A DNA stretch of 64,000 bases from NCBI RefSeq assembly GCF_043641665.1, contig NC_092194.1, positions 1,614,116-1,678,115 of the forward strand, written 5' to 3'. A program made the translations under genes and the position numbers. Positions 1-12,744 of the stretch are shown here, piece after piece (position 1 is the first letter of the stretch; each line of letters begins with the position of its first letter). The stretch is from Enoplosus armatus (lineage: Eukaryota > Chordata > Actinopteri > Centrarchiformes > Enoplosidae). The notes beneath the pieces are model-generated. The model did no database searches, was not told the origin of the DNA, and saw nothing but the letters and a program-made list of their open reading frames with translations.

Positions 1-1274
1 CCCTAACCCTGACCTTTTTCTCAACGCTAGCCCCTTACTAGGTATCTGGGAAAATAATGCTTGGACATGATATATAAGATTCGCCATTGATATATACATT
101 GTCCCTGGAGGATGAACATATATGTTTATAAATGTTTTACTTGTGCACCAGAAATGTATCAAAACTGGAAGTAGATGAACATACGTCATTAAATTTACAG
201 CCAACACTAATGCTATCCTTTAGGGCCACCCTCTGGCCAAATGTTAACTTTAGACACGTAGCCCAGTATCCCTGGGATTTATGTTCATATTTTCTTGACA
301 CCTCAAAATGTACATCCAACGCCCACCTTCAGTGCCAATGGAGAAGATAGTGTGCACTTTATGTAGCAAAGTGGAAGGTGCGGTGGTGGGTGGGGGTGTA
401 GTATGTCCAAGTAGTATGTAGCATGAGGCCTTTTTCTTGACAAAAGACAAAAGAAAGTTTCAGGACAAAGTTTCCAGCCTATTGATAAGACTTAACTTCA
501 TTTTGCATCTTAAACTATGCAATATGACTGAAATCTTTCAGGATATGGCCTTTGTGTCTGAGATACTTTCTGAATGTCTTGCTCATTGAACAGCGATTAT
601 TGACTGTCTGCTTTTATTTCATTTTCTTTATGCTTAGTTCGAAGTTTCCAATATTTCTTAAGTCAAACGTGGAATGCATATCTCCATTATGGGTAAATAC
701 CAAACTCATTGTTGCATTGAGGGATGTAATGAACATGACAGAGTTTGGCTTATTTGTGAAAGGACCAGAATCCTTCTCTTTTGATTCTTTGTTCACTTTA
801 TTGTGACGTTATTATATGTTTGATATTTATAGTTTCTGCTGTTTACATTCCTCTCTTTGCTGCGGTAGAGATGTGAATGCATCTGCCTGATGAATGAAAA
901 CCAGAACATTTCAAAGAAATACCTTGACATGCGAGCTAAAGAAGAAAATGGCATTCACATAGAAGTGTGAAGACTCAATGAGAGAGTGTAAAAAAAAAGA
1001 AAACATTCTCAATCTTCTGCGTCAATACACAAAGTGTTGATATAGAGCGTATGAGAGTGAGAAAAAAACGTATTCTGTACGTGTATATAGCCAAAATGTG
1101 GGTGTTTTGATCGACCTCCCTGACTAATCAGAGCTCATTGTTTTACCTGGCAGAGAACAAAGGCTGAGTGATTGCCGTGATTATGGTGAAACCGGAGGAG
1201 AAAACAGAACTGAACAACACATGACAGCCACGGCTGCAGGGGGAAGATCATCAACATCATTAACAGTGTGATCC
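1..1274. other. Unassigned A/T-rich sequence
   Basis: No gene, microsatellite or repeat family is recognised here. The first 14 bases read as about two imperfect telomere-type units on the C-rich strand (CCCTAACCCTGACC), but the window edge hides any extension. The short open frames on both strands lack domains and codon bias. Confidence 0.6.
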
Positions 1275-1330
1275 TCATCATCATCATCACCACCATTATC
1301 ATCCTCTTCTTCTTCTTCTTCTTCTTCTTC
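1275..1330. repeat. (ATC)n-(TTC)n trinucleotide microsatellite
   Basis: A run of ATC/ACC-type triplets passes directly into an uninterrupted TTC tract at about 1305-1330. Confidence 0.95.
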
Positions 1331-1550
1331 ACATTTATCATCATTAAACCATTACGATGATCACGGTCACTTCCATTACCGCCTATTTCCACCTTTATTC
1401 ACTTACGTTATCATCGTCACATCGTCACGATGAAAATAACGTCATTGTAGTCACCGTGGCGTAAGCCTGTTTCAACTGGCGTTATTTCGCCAGGTGTGTT
1501 TATTCAAGTGAGGGTTTGTCGGGGAAGATAGCCCAGACCAGCAAAAGTTT

Positions 1551-1690
1551 TTGGCGCCAGAGCAGTTTCGCTTTGCTGATCAAGGGGACTCGCAGGAATG
1601 GAAACGTTGTTCAAGACACCGAGTCGCGGCGAAGCTCAGCGAGGAGCTAGCCGACATCCAAGTGAGCGCCCTATATTCACTTTATGGCAG
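1551..1690 (+). pseudogene. Ty3/Gypsy-like gag remnant (N-terminal segment)
   Basis: The plus frame entered at TTG 1551 stays open to 1949 but has no ATG start. Its first 45 or so residues include APEQFRF, then WKRCSRHRVAAKLSEE and a following IQVSALYSLYG. This order (a PE-F-F segment, a W-K-R-R-V-A-L-E helix, then an IQVS-L-Y-G helix) resembles the start of gag-type proteins of teleost Ty3/Gypsy retroelements as I remember them. After about 1690 the resemblance disappears although the frame happens to stay open. No flanking LTR, primer-binding site, protease or polymerase segment was found. I infer a decayed retroelement fragment. It could also be a chance match, since the call rests on about 45 residues recalled from memory. 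Confidence 0.4.
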
Positions 1691-1949
1691 TGGCTTTTCA
1701 AGCGCACCAAATGGCAAGCCAAAATCTCAAGGCACACCTGCAGTGGTTGAACTGCGTTCACATCCGCGCAGAACGGCCTCTATAACACCCTTATCACTAT
1801 GGGGTCGATCTGGCCTTGGTGGTACTGAAGAGAGGGCCACTTGCAAGTCCTGTTCAACAGAGAGGCGTGAGAGTTACAGTTGCAGAGCATATGGACATGG
1901 AAACCCCTTAAGGCACAAGTTTGACTTAAGCTTAAACGTGAAACCCTAA

Positions 1950-3230
1950 TTGTACGCTGAGGTTCTACCACAAAGCCCTGAAGCGAATGATCTGCCGGGG
2001 AAGTGGCTGATTTTGATGTCTCATACTCTCGTCACTTCTAATCACTGGTACTAAGTTGACCAGTTGGACAAATTGACTTCTTCTTTTAAGGTCTTCTTAT
2101 CAGGCAGCTTTCAGCAACAAGTGAAGCAGGCGCCAAGAACGAACAGACAAAGGATCAACATGGCACGCGTACAAATGTAGAGCTGAGAAGAAAAAAAAAA
2201 CCCACACTGAAGACATTTAAATACACGGGAGCTGATGTGTGTGAGGTTTAGACAGTTTGGAGCAACCGAATGCCTTTGTCAAAACAGACTAAAGGTCAGG
2301 GAACACTTATAGAAAGGGTAAGAGCATGAGAGTAAAATACTGTCTACAATGTCACAAATACATTAAGTGTGTGTTTAGCTGGATGAAGGGAGGAGGGAGG
2401 GGGGAGGGGGTTAGTGGTGGTGGGGCTGGTGCGTCCAAGCCTGGCATCCTGTTTCTCCAGCGAGGTGTTAACCGAGTGAGAAATGCGGCGCCCAATAGGA
2501 CGACTGGCTCGCCTCCACCTCCTCCCACCAATGCCACCCTTTTCTTCATCTGATGTGTCAAAAAAAAAAAAAAAAAGAAACAAAAAGTGAGGAGCGGCTA
2601 GACAGGGTCACCAGGGAGTACAGACTCTGAGGATTTACACAGCGCTACTGCGGGGAACAGACACACTGTGCATTTGTATGCATGTGTTCATCACGCGCAG
2701 ATATCCTGATTTGCAGAAAAAAAATACACTACGCTCGATCCTCTCGGGTGTGTGCATGTGTCCTTGTAGTCCTACTCTTAGTTAGACCGCTGAAGTGAGG
2801 ATTGAGCACGTTGAACTGTGCTTTCTCCCTCTTAAATTTACCATTAAATTGCAAGTTGTGTTAACCAGCTAAAGGGGGCTGCCCGATGATGGCCGAACTG
2901 ATCATCACCATTATTTTTTAATCACTATTATACAATAATATTCACGGCTTTTGAGGACAATACATTTTTGTCGCCACATTCCTGCTAGCGTGCAAATCTT
3001 TGCACCAAAATAAGACTGGCCCTTATTCACAGTGCATCCATCCTGCACGCAAAAATATGAATTCAATTGTATCAATATGGTAAACAAAGGTCACTAGTCA
3101 TATTAGGAATTGATGCTTAGATTAAGTTTTGGGCTGGTTTTCGATGCTAACTGCCATAAAACTCAACAGAACGTATTATTTTCAGGAACATGGCAACCAA
3201 TGTATTTAGGGTTCACCAAATCACCCACAT
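1950..3230. other. Unassigned sequence
   Basis: Nothing recognisable apart from a 17-base poly-A tract (2560-2576) and a G-rich stretch near 2390-2430. Confidence 0.6.
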
Positions 3231-3239
3231 CACAGAGTC

Positions 3240-3400
3240 AAATACGTCATCGGCGGGAAGTCTTGTGATTGGTTGCTGCTTTCATTCACGACACGGCCGT
3301 ACCGGCATTTTCCCTGAAATGTTACGAGGTCTCGAGGCGGGGAAACCGGCGGCGCAGATTTCCCGAATGTGGATCCCTGCTCCCATTCGCACGCGCAGGA
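3240..3400. other. Short CpG-containing segment
   Basis: CG dinucleotides are locally frequent, for example around 3290-3360, and an inverted CCAAT (GATTGG) lies near 3268. No TATA box or exon follows, so promoter activity is not supported by more than composition. Confidence 0.3.
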
Positions 3401-4239
3401 AATATTCCTGAACATTTCAAGGCTTCAAAGGATAGACACATGCATGTGTGAACGGACGCCGTGCGTGCCAGCCATGTGAACGTGCAAAATAAAATGTGTG
3501 TGTGAGTGTTTGCCGGTCCACTGATGATACCCTGTGTGTGTACTGTACTGCCATCACAGCAGCTTCCCTTCCACTCTCTCATTCACTCCACTCTGCTGCT
3601 TGTCACTGGACACCGGCCTTCACCAAGGGCACCGTGGCAACGAGATCCACGGCCACCCACCCCCCCCCCCCACCCCCCGGCCCGCGGCCCGGAGCCCAGA
3701 CGAGTGTTCAGGGGCAGAGCTGATCGATAAGGAGAGGCTGAGATATGCCATTACAGGTGAGGCCCAGACCCTGTGCCATCCTAGCCGCCCCTCACCGCGG
3801 CTTCCCTGCCCATTCAGCAATATGCGCACATATTGGGGAGGCGGTAAAACGAGACGGGTCATTTATTCTTTCAAGTGTTTTTGGGTCCTGGGAGGATTTA
3901 GGGATCGTTAGGGCATCTATCGTTGGTCTACCACACCCTGCCTTGACATTGTCTGTGGCTTGGTCAAATGAAATTGCATATCAAGCTCAATAATCCCAAA
4001 TCTCTTCACTGCTACTTTACACTACACCCCTATCGACTCCTATAAGAAACAACGCAGAGAATCTTCAGGTCAAGAGAGTTCTCATCGCCCGTTAAGGTCT
4101 GTTCTCTCTGTCTGTTCTGCCCACGCGAACGCCTTCCTTCCCTCTCCATTACCATGCCAAGGCTAAACAGCTGAGCATCCCCTCCTTTTCGATCCGCTCT
4201 CCCCGTTTTTTTTTTTCCTTCTCAAGGAGCAGCCAAACA
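3401..4239. other. Unassigned sequence
   Basis: A poly-C run at 3660-3671 lies inside a C-rich stretch that produces proline-rich open frames of low complexity. Nothing else is recognisable. Confidence 0.55.
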
Positions 4240-4625
4240 AACGGCGGCTGCAGCGCCTGTCGAATGTCCCCGTGTCCTTTCAAGTTTGACTCCGAATAAT
4301 AACGGTAATGACGGGTGACGTGGGAGTGGATGGTTATCGCCGTTAAGGCAAATAATAGCGCTTAATGCCAGCGCTAATGGGCAAAAAATAGATTCCCTTT
4401 TTATCCAGAAGAAGGAGAGCGGTTAAGAGCACTTGTGTAGAGTCCCTTTGCGCTAAAGAGCCCAGACTTGATGCTGCTGGCGGCTAATGGCTGAAGCATC
4501 ACTGTCGACTAAGTGGTATCGCAGAGCTGGGTGACCGTCCGTTTTGTCAACCGCTTCTTCCCGAATTGAGGTTAACAAGGTTCATTAAGCATTTGAAGGG
4601 CAGTAACAGAGCTGTGACAAGTGAT
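4240..4625. promoter_or_regulatory. Candidate conserved non-coding block
   Basis: Repeat-free sequence that differs in texture from its surroundings. It has repeated TAAT-type cores, as in CGCTTAATG and GGCTAATGG, a TGACG (CRE-like) element near 4310, and no reading frame. Function as an enhancer is an inference from composition. Alignment to another fish genome would decide. Confidence 0.27.
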
Positions 4626-7600
4626 AATTGCCAGATTTTCCTCACGATATTTGGTGAAACTTTCTCCTGAATAGGCAGGGTGTCTGCACAGTAGGTCTTG
4701 GGTCCTTAACAGAGACAGAAAGCATCAAAACATGTTTGTTCTGATAACTCAAAGGAACTTTCATGGACGCTTGGTGAGTTTTCTCTCTCACGAAAGTAAG
4801 AAAAAAGCTTACCCTTCTGTCTCTGGAAGATACCTGGGTGGTATTTATCAAGCATTTCAGAGTGGGAAATCAGTCCTAACTGGCCAAAGAGTCTCAGAGT
4901 GACGCACATTTGGTCGTGCTTTTAGAACTAGGACCAGTAAAAGCACTTTCTTAAAAGAGGAAATTACTCCTATCTCTACCGATATTTGGGAGCACTCCAG
5001 AGGTGTCAAAATCTGTGAGGACCCAGAAATGAGTTAGCATTTTTACACTTACAGGTTCCCTCGTTTGGAGGTCAATGGGTGACTGAAATAAGGTCGGTGG
5101 TTAACACAAGCTTAAGAGATTTTCACGTTTTGTTCTATGATATGAAATCCCTCAGTCAACACCACACTCGTGAATTTTGAAGCTTGTTACGTGTCTTAAA
5201 AAAGGCGGTTGCTGACTGAGACTACAGAGGTTGTCGCGGACATTAAACGCCTTCATGCCGAAACACGGAAAGCGCTGACTTCTGGGTTGGCCTACAAAAA
5301 TACGTCGTCCCTGCAGCACTCTATGGAGGTCAGACAGATTATGGCTATTTAAAGATACCACGTTTGCAAAACTTTTAACAACAAAGAGCACCTGCTCTCT
5401 CCAACAGCTGTGGTCCTCGCAAACTTACGGTGACACAGAAAATCTGGCCTTGAAACAGTGATGGTTTGGGTCTGTCACAACCTACAATTCAGTTTGATCG
5501 CTTGTACAGCACCTCCAATAACTTGCGGGGTCATTCATTTCCATAAGATGCATTCATGTAAATCCTAATTTACCTCTGGCAGGGTACAATATTCGAGAGA
5601 TATGTTAATATTGTTGCATTGTATTTCCCAATACTGGGTGACAGTACAGAAATAAATAATTTCACACATCACACAGAAGGTTATTGCAGTATATGCAAGA
5701 TATGGCACTCTTATTAGCATTGTGAAATGATGCGAGTTTGGACTGGGATATGTCACACTTGGCCATTTTAAACAGAAAGGTGTTCCAGGAATTTGGACTT
5801 TATTTATTTAAAAAACGAATTAATTCTTAAATGCTGGAGCGCAGAGTTTCCTGTTACAGACCTGCAATTAATGTTTGTCTCCTTATTAACCGTCAACACA
5901 ATCTTTTCATAACCTTCACCACAGAGTTGTTACCATGTGCGGATAGCAAGAATCCGTTTGTTTATCTTTTACTCTGGCACTATACCTATAAATCATTGGC
6001 TTTGGGGTTTTGCAGAATCGTTACTGTGATAGGGTTGATTTTAAATTGTATATGTATATATATTTTAAGTCATGCAAGTGTCTTGCCAGCCTACAGTCAT
6101 TAGTACATTAATTTTGGCATCACATTTTGGCATATATAACTGTATTGCTTAGTCACATATATTATATTTCTATACACTTAAAGCCTACACATATTGAAAG
6201 TGTACTTATTTTAAGCATTTCTAACTGTTTGAAACAACAATTGTCAGAAAACTACAACGCTTCATCGTAATTTCTACTTTGCAGCACGAAGTGTCGTAAA
6301 AACAGCGACGGCACACTTGCTCCGAGGACTAGTCCCTCTCCTTGCTGAAAGTCGGTGTCGGACGCGCCATCAATAACTTTCAAATCCTACTCTGAATAAC
6401 CACGCACGCAACAACAATATGCATTTTTCCAGTTTGAAAAACGTACAAATGAAATCTATTCTTGTGTGTCACTTCCAATGTCAGCAGTCTCTTTCAGATG
6501 TCTTCGTGTTCGGGCTGGCTGCTCTTGCCCAGCCTGCTTCCTCTTGTCCTTGGCTGGCTGGTAACAGAGGACATGTGGCAGACCAGGTCAGCTTTCAGGG
6601 GCTAGTGGCTGGAACTTGAACTTCTAACATTCTTTAGTCGCAGGAGAGCCCCTCGGGGAGGCTCATATCTAAGGGGGGCTCCTTTTACTCTTCCTTCCCC
6701 TTTCACGAAAGGGGGGGGGGGGGGCTCTGTACTCCTCCTGAGGAGGGGGTAAAGGAGGGGGTCACCAAACAGTGGCGAGCTGAGGTCTGGCGAATGTGAT
6801 CTATAGCAGTGTAAACGATGACATATTTATATAGAGACATGCAGAGTGCAAAATGCTGCTTGTCAATCAATACTGAAGAAACGGGCCAAGGTCAGAAATG
6901 CTGACATACTACAGTACGTCTGTCCTTGTTGTTAACCCATCAATCACGCTGCAAACAAACGATCGAATCTGCAGCACACATTTTCACCAGCCTTTAAAGG
7001 GTAACTTAACAACCCCTGAACGTCTTGTTTTTGCTGACCTCCAGGGATTCAACTTGGCCCGGTTGTGTGTCCTCACAGGTGCAGCAGAGCTCACTTTCTG
7101 ACCCCACCCAACCGGAGGTGTAACAGGCTTGACATTTTCAAGCAGAGAGGGTATCAAAACACTGCTTTTACTCTTTAAACAAACGCAATCTCCCACAAGC
7201 CCAAGACCGTTGCGCGGTAAGCGTCACTGGCTTGACAGACTGACTGCAATTGGAATGGACAAAAGCGACTGACGGGTGTCAACACTTTTAGACTGCGGCT
7301 GCAAAGTTATACAGATGGCATTAAAAGAGAGCGTGAGGTGAATATCTTGGATACGGGAGAAACCAACAGTTGCGATGATGTGCTTGTGTAAAGAGACAGT
7401 CCTACCGAGAACGACGGCATCGCTCATTCAAGCGTGTGGCCCAAAACGACATCTGTTTGTGTTCAAGTGACAAAGCTCTCCGGCGGTCATAGGAATTGCG
7501 GCGGGAGCGAAGGAGGAAGTCAGGTGACGTTATTATAGAGTGACAAAGTCCACAGAGGGAGGAGGTCGAGGTGGATGGACGGGTCAACATCGAACTTTTA

Positions 7601-9180
7601 CACGGGAGATCGCGCTGGTCACTTCATGTTTCAAACAGACAGTCCTTGATGACAAAGAAACTTTTGAGGAACCCAGCAACTATCCCTGCACTTTGACCGG
7701 GCACCAAATGTAGTTCCTGTGTAATAGTTCCAGGTGTAATAAGTCCTTGCCGTGGAGGTAGCACTTTCTGATGGTTCAGGAGCTGTCGGGACAGGACTTG
7801 CCATTTGCATTTGAATTGCAGTTTCAATCTGTTGTCAGACAAATTTGGCTTTATACCGTTATGTGCATGCTGTGGGGTGCAGTGCCTTAACTCAGCTTCA
7901 TGGGAACATTATTCCAGTGTGTTCCAGTAGAGCTGGACGGCCAGTTGAGCCTCCAACACACCACTTAATGGACAAAGCTGTGAAACCTTGGTTATGTAAC
8001 AGTTAGTCTACTGTTTTGCATTTAGAACATGTAAGAACACCGTGTCAGCGTTCCTCTCTTCACAATAGTTCAGAATTGCCAGACACCGTCCTTTGGAAGT
8101 TGTTCTTTGCCTTTCTGTGATGATATGAAAAGGATATGACCATGGGCTGATTCTCATCTTGAGAACTTTTCAGCCTGGTTAAAACATTTCCTAGGTTGTA
8201 AGTGGAGGTGAGGACAGATGACACCCTTAGATTTCAAACAAACTATTCTGGGTCAGAATCTGGAGCTCCGGTACCCTAAAACACAAATTAACTTCAGGGT
8301 CATATTCTGACTTTATGTCATGAGCATCTGTTTTATAAAGTCATAAAACCAACTTTGACAAGTGGCCCTGATGGAGTTGATTGTTCCCTGAGATTGAGTT
8401 GGGGTTGGGGAGCAGAGGCTTTGCAGGTCAGTCCCTCTACGGGGCACTCAAGGTCCTTGGGATGACGGTGCTGCAAAGCACGAGAGCCATCTTTTTGGGC
8501 CTCTGTAAATGCCAGATACCGCAGTCAAGTTACATTAAAATACATTAAAACCGCGTTACATTCATTTAAAAGGACCACGTTAGACACAATATTTGATATT
8601 CTTTCCGCTGCTGTAATATTAGGTTGACTCTAACGCAAATGACCACTTTCTAGTGGGGAGCCCATCATAAAGGGTTTATAAGCTGTAACTAATGGCCTTA
8701 ATAAGGTTTTATGAATATGAAAATGTATCTGATGATAATGCTAATGATAGCAAATGATTTGTTAACCTTTGATAAAGACGTTAGTTACAAATAATATACA
8801 TTTAGTATAGAATTAGAGCGTCTTTAGCTTTCGGGCACGTGACGCATTACCGAGTGAAACGGAACACGTGGACGTGGTTTAAATCCAAATCCTGCAGAGT
8901 GATTGGACAGCTCAAAGGTGGGCGTGGCTCAACGACCTCGAATTTAAATCCCAAATTTAAATGGACAGAAATGGTGTTTGACGTTAAGGAAAGAGAGGGA
9001 TTTTGATACAAAAATACTCAAAACTGATTTTTTTTGTTGTTGTTGTTGTTGACACAATTAGTGTGTAACAAGAGATGAACGAATAAATAAACACTGGGAC
9101 ACAGGATTCTAAAAATTCAAAGATAAAAGAAATAAGTGAGTAGTTTGTCGGGTATGTTGAGTTGGAATTACAAAATGTAC
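4626..9180. other. Unassigned sequence with a few simple features
   Basis: No gene found in 4.5 kb. Notable items are a 14-base poly-G at 6711-6724 beside two imperfect G/C palindromes, a (GTT)n tract near 9033-9050, and 8660-8800, where phrases such as GGGTTTATAAGC and CTTAATAAGG resemble a teleost dispersed repeat I could not place. Parts of 6980-7110 also read like a dispersed repeat rather than unique DNA. Confidence 0.5.
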
Positions 9181-9656
9181 GTTGGATGCACCGCAGTATT
9201 GTTATACCCTTTCTTTTCATTGCTCAGTGTGCGTTGGTAAATGCTCCATACGCACAGATTGCGTTTGGAGCAATTGCAGTAATGGTGTTTTCACAATATT
9301 AACGCAGGGCTATTTCTGTGCCTCATTCCAACCTCCCCGAACCCCCTCTAAAATCTCGTCGCTCTCCGCCCGTCTTGACCCCCGTCGCCTCGGGTTTCTT
9401 TCTTTGTCACTTTGTCGCCATTTCTCTTGCTTAGAAAAAGCAACAACAACAAAAAAGCGCACATCGCTGAAGGTCCTGAAGAGCTCTCTTTACTTCCGCG
9501 CCGCTATCGCAATTCCACATCTGTCCCCCTCTCCCTCATCATCATTTACATTTTCAAATCTGCATTTTTCATATAGATCCCACCTTACTCTAATTTTAAT
9601 ATCACTGTTATTTCCCATGACACCTTTTGTTTTATTATACATTATGAATTTCTCCT

Positions 9657-9701
9657 TCTCTCTCTCTCTCTCTCTCTCCTCTGTGTTACCCCCCCCCCCC
9701 C
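9657..9701. repeat. (TC)n followed by poly-C
   Basis: A TC tract (9657-9678) is followed by a 13-base C run (9689-9701). The open frame across this segment, 9182-9739, is an artefact of the pyrimidine-rich DNA. Confidence 0.95.
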
Positions 9702-9739
9702 TCCCTCCCCCTCTTTTCCCTCTCCCTTTCCTCTTCTAA

Positions 9740-10706
9740 TCCCTGTGCCCACACCGCGCTTATGAGCTGAAATATTTTATCAGGTGGAACCCTCAGTCAA
9801 ACTTATCATTTTAATCTTATTTCAATAAAAAAAATAATCTCTCTTCTTGGCTGTTTGACAGCAGTTAATGGTTTTTCGTTATCGTAAAGGAAACTTTGAG
9901 GGCTGGGATAGACTGTCAGAAAAAGAAAAAAAAGAAAAAATGCAAAAAAGCCCTTGTATATTCCTCCCCAGATGACTCATAAAGCATGCACTAAGAACAG
10001 GTAACATATGAGGCGAGAGGACAAAAGCCTGCCGAGCAGATACATGCGCGGTTGCAGGTTTACGCATTCCTGCGGCCTTTGAAAAGCTCATCAGCGCGTC
10101 TGTTTTGGAAGCCTCTATAGCGATGCATTGTTTGTTCCTGATATTTGCACGTACTCACAGCACAGCTACCGCTCTCGGTGCTATCGCGCACCTCGTTTTT
10201 TTCTCGTTTTTTTTGTCCTCTACCTTAATCAAAGTGGCGTAAACTTCATTATTTTCGACAAGTGTGACAAGTACAACACACCCACATGACGCGTTGGATT
10301 TCCCTCCACCTCAGCGGCAGCGTGGGCTCAGTAGGTTCTCTGTCTTACGTACGTTGAAGCCGTTTCTGTTTGCTGTAGTCATTCCCCCAGTCCACGCAGA
10401 CCATGAAGAGGACCCTTGCCACTGCGATTCTGCTGTAAGAAATGGGGGACAAAATCCACATTCCTTGTTCCACGCAAAAATGCCTTTTATGATATTTCAT
10501 AAAAGAAGCGAGCCCTGTGAGGGAGAAAACTCATTTTGGACCCTGGGTGGGGGTTGGCATGCGGATCTACCTGTAAATGGAGAGCTTTTGTCCGAGGGCT
10601 CGGTAACTTTTCACCGCGACAGCCTGGTCCAACGGCTGTGAACCAGAAAGAAAATAGTTTTGGGGAAAAGACGCCGCTCTCACACATGTACGCTACATGC
10701 ACATGC
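9740..10706. other. Unassigned sequence
   Basis: No repeat family or exon is recognised. Open frames on both strands are short and overlap each other without a preferred frame. Confidence 0.55.
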
Positions 10707-10711
10707 ACGTA

Positions 10712-10862
10712 TGCAGCTACAGCCATTAGGCAGTTAGCTTAGCATAAACACTGGGAGCACCGGGGAAGGCAAATGCCTGAAGGTGAAAGTAGCTCCCTGT
10801 GAAAACACAAATTGGCGTTGGATTAAACAAATGAGATACAAAGTCTAGGGTTAGCGAGCTTT
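10712..10862. mobile_element. Two opposed fragments of a teleost dispersed repeat
   Basis: The segment 10712-10755 (core GTTAGCTTAGCATAAA) reads in plus orientation. The segment 10799-10862 reads in minus orientation. The reverse complement of 10820-10862 aligns with 17761-17802 in this window: both begin AAAGCTCGCTAA and share TGTATCTCATTTGTTTA near the other end. From memory this is an abundant non-autonomous teleost repeat. The two pieces are head to head, so the copy is rearranged or is two nested insertions. Confidence 0.7.
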
Positions 10863-11134
10863 GGGGGGGGGCGGGGGAGGGGTGGCAAACACACTTCCTG
10901 TTAACACCGGACGGCGCGGGACAACACATGGGACCGCCGGCTGACGGAAGGACGGGCGTTCGCTGATGTGACAGTGTCGCAGTTTGTTCGCACACCTTAG
11001 GGGATCTCGGGAGAGGAAGATCAGGGGACAGGGACATGGAGGTGTCCTCAGCCCAGCCTCCTCCTCCTGTTTCTCCTTCACTCAGCGTCCAACCCTGTCA
11101 TCGCCGCCACCACCCCCGCCCCGCCCCTCCCGTC

Positions 11135-11745
11135 CACCTCCTGGCTGCCTATTAGAGGCACCGGGGGCACCCTTCCCTGACAGATAATTTGTTAAGTAAA
11201 TGAAACAGATGTCTTGCTGTGACTTGTTTTTGTTTTTTTTTGGGGTGGTGCTCCCGTGGGGAAAGAATGGATGGGTATGGGTGGCGTCCAGGGGGTCAGA
11301 CTGAATTCGCCCCTGGAGTGGTTGGAAGGAAGAGGAATCACAAGGCCCCTGGCAGAGTGCCTGGGGACCCACAAACATCACTCACATCTCCCCATAATCA
11401 TCAAGGCCATGCTAGGATGCCTCCTTAATTTACATAATACCGTCCCGACGCTTTTACTCCCGCCATCCATCACGGCCCGGGATGAGGGGATGGGATGGGA
11501 TGGGGCCGTCTTCTCCTCCTCCTCTGTTCTCCCCTCTCTCCATCTTTCTTTCTTTCTTTCTTTCTTTCTTTTTCTTTCTTTCCCCCCTCCCTCTGATTGT
11601 GTCTTGTGTTTATCTGCCCAAGCACAAAAGATTGATTCCCCACTGTTTCCCCCACTTATGTTCAGCAGATATGAATTTTCGCGGAATGATGAAGCACCGA
11701 GTCAGCTAATAATAAACAGAAAACACATATTCAAAAGCAGAGACG
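11135..11745. promoter_or_regulatory. Cluster of candidate conserved non-coding blocks
   Basis: Three unique stretches are separated by low-complexity DNA: 11135-11220, which includes ACAGATAATTTGTTAAG; 11340-11470, which includes CCTTAATTTACATAATAC; and 11650-11745, which includes GTCAGCTAATAATAAAC. They carry homeodomain-type TAAT cores and one GATA core and contain no supported reading frame. The assignment is compositional only. Confidence 0.27.
11544..11580. repeat. (CTTT)n microsatellite
   Basis: Tetranucleotide CTTT units, slightly interrupted near 11571. Confidence 0.95.
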
Positions 11746-11775
11746 GGGGGGGGAGAGAGAGAGAGAGAGAGAGAG
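11745..11775. repeat. Poly-G followed by (GA)n
   Basis: Nine G residues pass directly into a GA tract ending at 11775. Confidence 0.95.
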
Positions 11776-11930
11776 CAGGGGCTGGCGTCTGTCTGATGAG
11801 GGGAGATGGATGTGGTGGGGGGTAAGAGACTCTGGAAAGGTACTCTGAAGAAAGTTGAATTAAAAATGAAGTTATCTCTCTCTCTTCCTCACTCCTTTAA
11901 AATTTCATTGTTTCACTTGAGAGGTGGGGC

Positions 11931-11949
11931 GGGGGGGGGGGGGGGGGGG
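11931..11949. repeat. Poly-G tract, 19 bases
   Basis: Uninterrupted G run followed by GGAA units. Confidence 0.97.
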
Positions 11950-12722
11950 AGGAAGGAAGGAAATGGAGTGACAGAGGGGAGACCTGTTCGTTTCACTGTT
12001 GTTAACCCTGCGTAGTCCTGGCGGAAAACCTAGCTAAACGTGGCGTTGAGGCCTTTTTTTGTTTTTTCAAGGTGAGCGTCCGCAGCGGACGGAGGCCGGC
12101 GCATTGCAGCGCTGCCGGCCGACGTCGACGCCACGCGGCCACGTGTGACATTTCTACTCCTGCATAAGTCAGGGATTCCTTTGCTGGTTTTAAGCCGGCA
12201 TGGACGACAAGTTTCTCTTTCGCGTGTTCTTTTTCTTTTGCTTTTGACGCTATTTTCTGTAATGAATGCCCGTGTTCGATACCGCCTACCGTACTAGCGG
12301 TGCGTGCTGATGTGGTACGCAACAAACAAACCAAAGCAAAGTATGCAGTATGTCAAAAACACCCGGATGTCGTACCGATTCGGACTGAATCTCCAGTATC
12401 CCATCGGACCGGTCTACCTCCCACAATGCAAAGCGCTTATCGGTATGATGACGCCGTCGCGTGTCCTGTAATCTGTTGTTTTGTTGCAAATGCAGCCATC
12501 GCATGCCAAAGAAAACATGTTGTTTTGGGTTTTTCCCCCCTTTAACTTGTAAACATCTTAAAAACGCAGGCTTTCAAAACCCAAATGTTTAGTCACGGAC
12601 GGATTGAGGCTCTGTCATTGACAGCGTTGCAGAAATTTGAAATTTAAAATCTCAATATCCAGCAGCGCGAGGCCTTTAACTTCCGCGGTGTTAAATCAGA
12701 GCGGTGTCGGGGAGCTGTGTGC
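11950..12722. other. Unassigned sequence with a CpG-rich patch and a possible dispersed repeat
   Basis: 12070-12145 is rich in CG dinucleotides and contains a CACGTG E-box near 12139. The stretch 12280-12550 has GTATGCAGTATGTC and CCCACAATGCAA phrases seen in teleost dispersed repeats. No exon is supported. Confidence 0.4.
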
Positions 12723-12744
12723 TGTGTGTGTGTGTGTGTGTGTG
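12723..12744. repeat. (TG)n microsatellite
   Basis: Eleven TG units. Confidence 0.97.

Noticed and set aside
27..260. Degenerate copy of the 43.3/49.1 kb repeat
   Set aside because: Only two short phrases match and their spacing is wrong.
9182..9739. 185-codon plus frame
   Set aside because: Its second half is TC repeat and poly-C, and the first half has no domain.
11256..11825. 189-codon plus frame
   Set aside because: Crosses (CTTT)n and GA repeats; translation is serine/leucine/phenylalanine filler.
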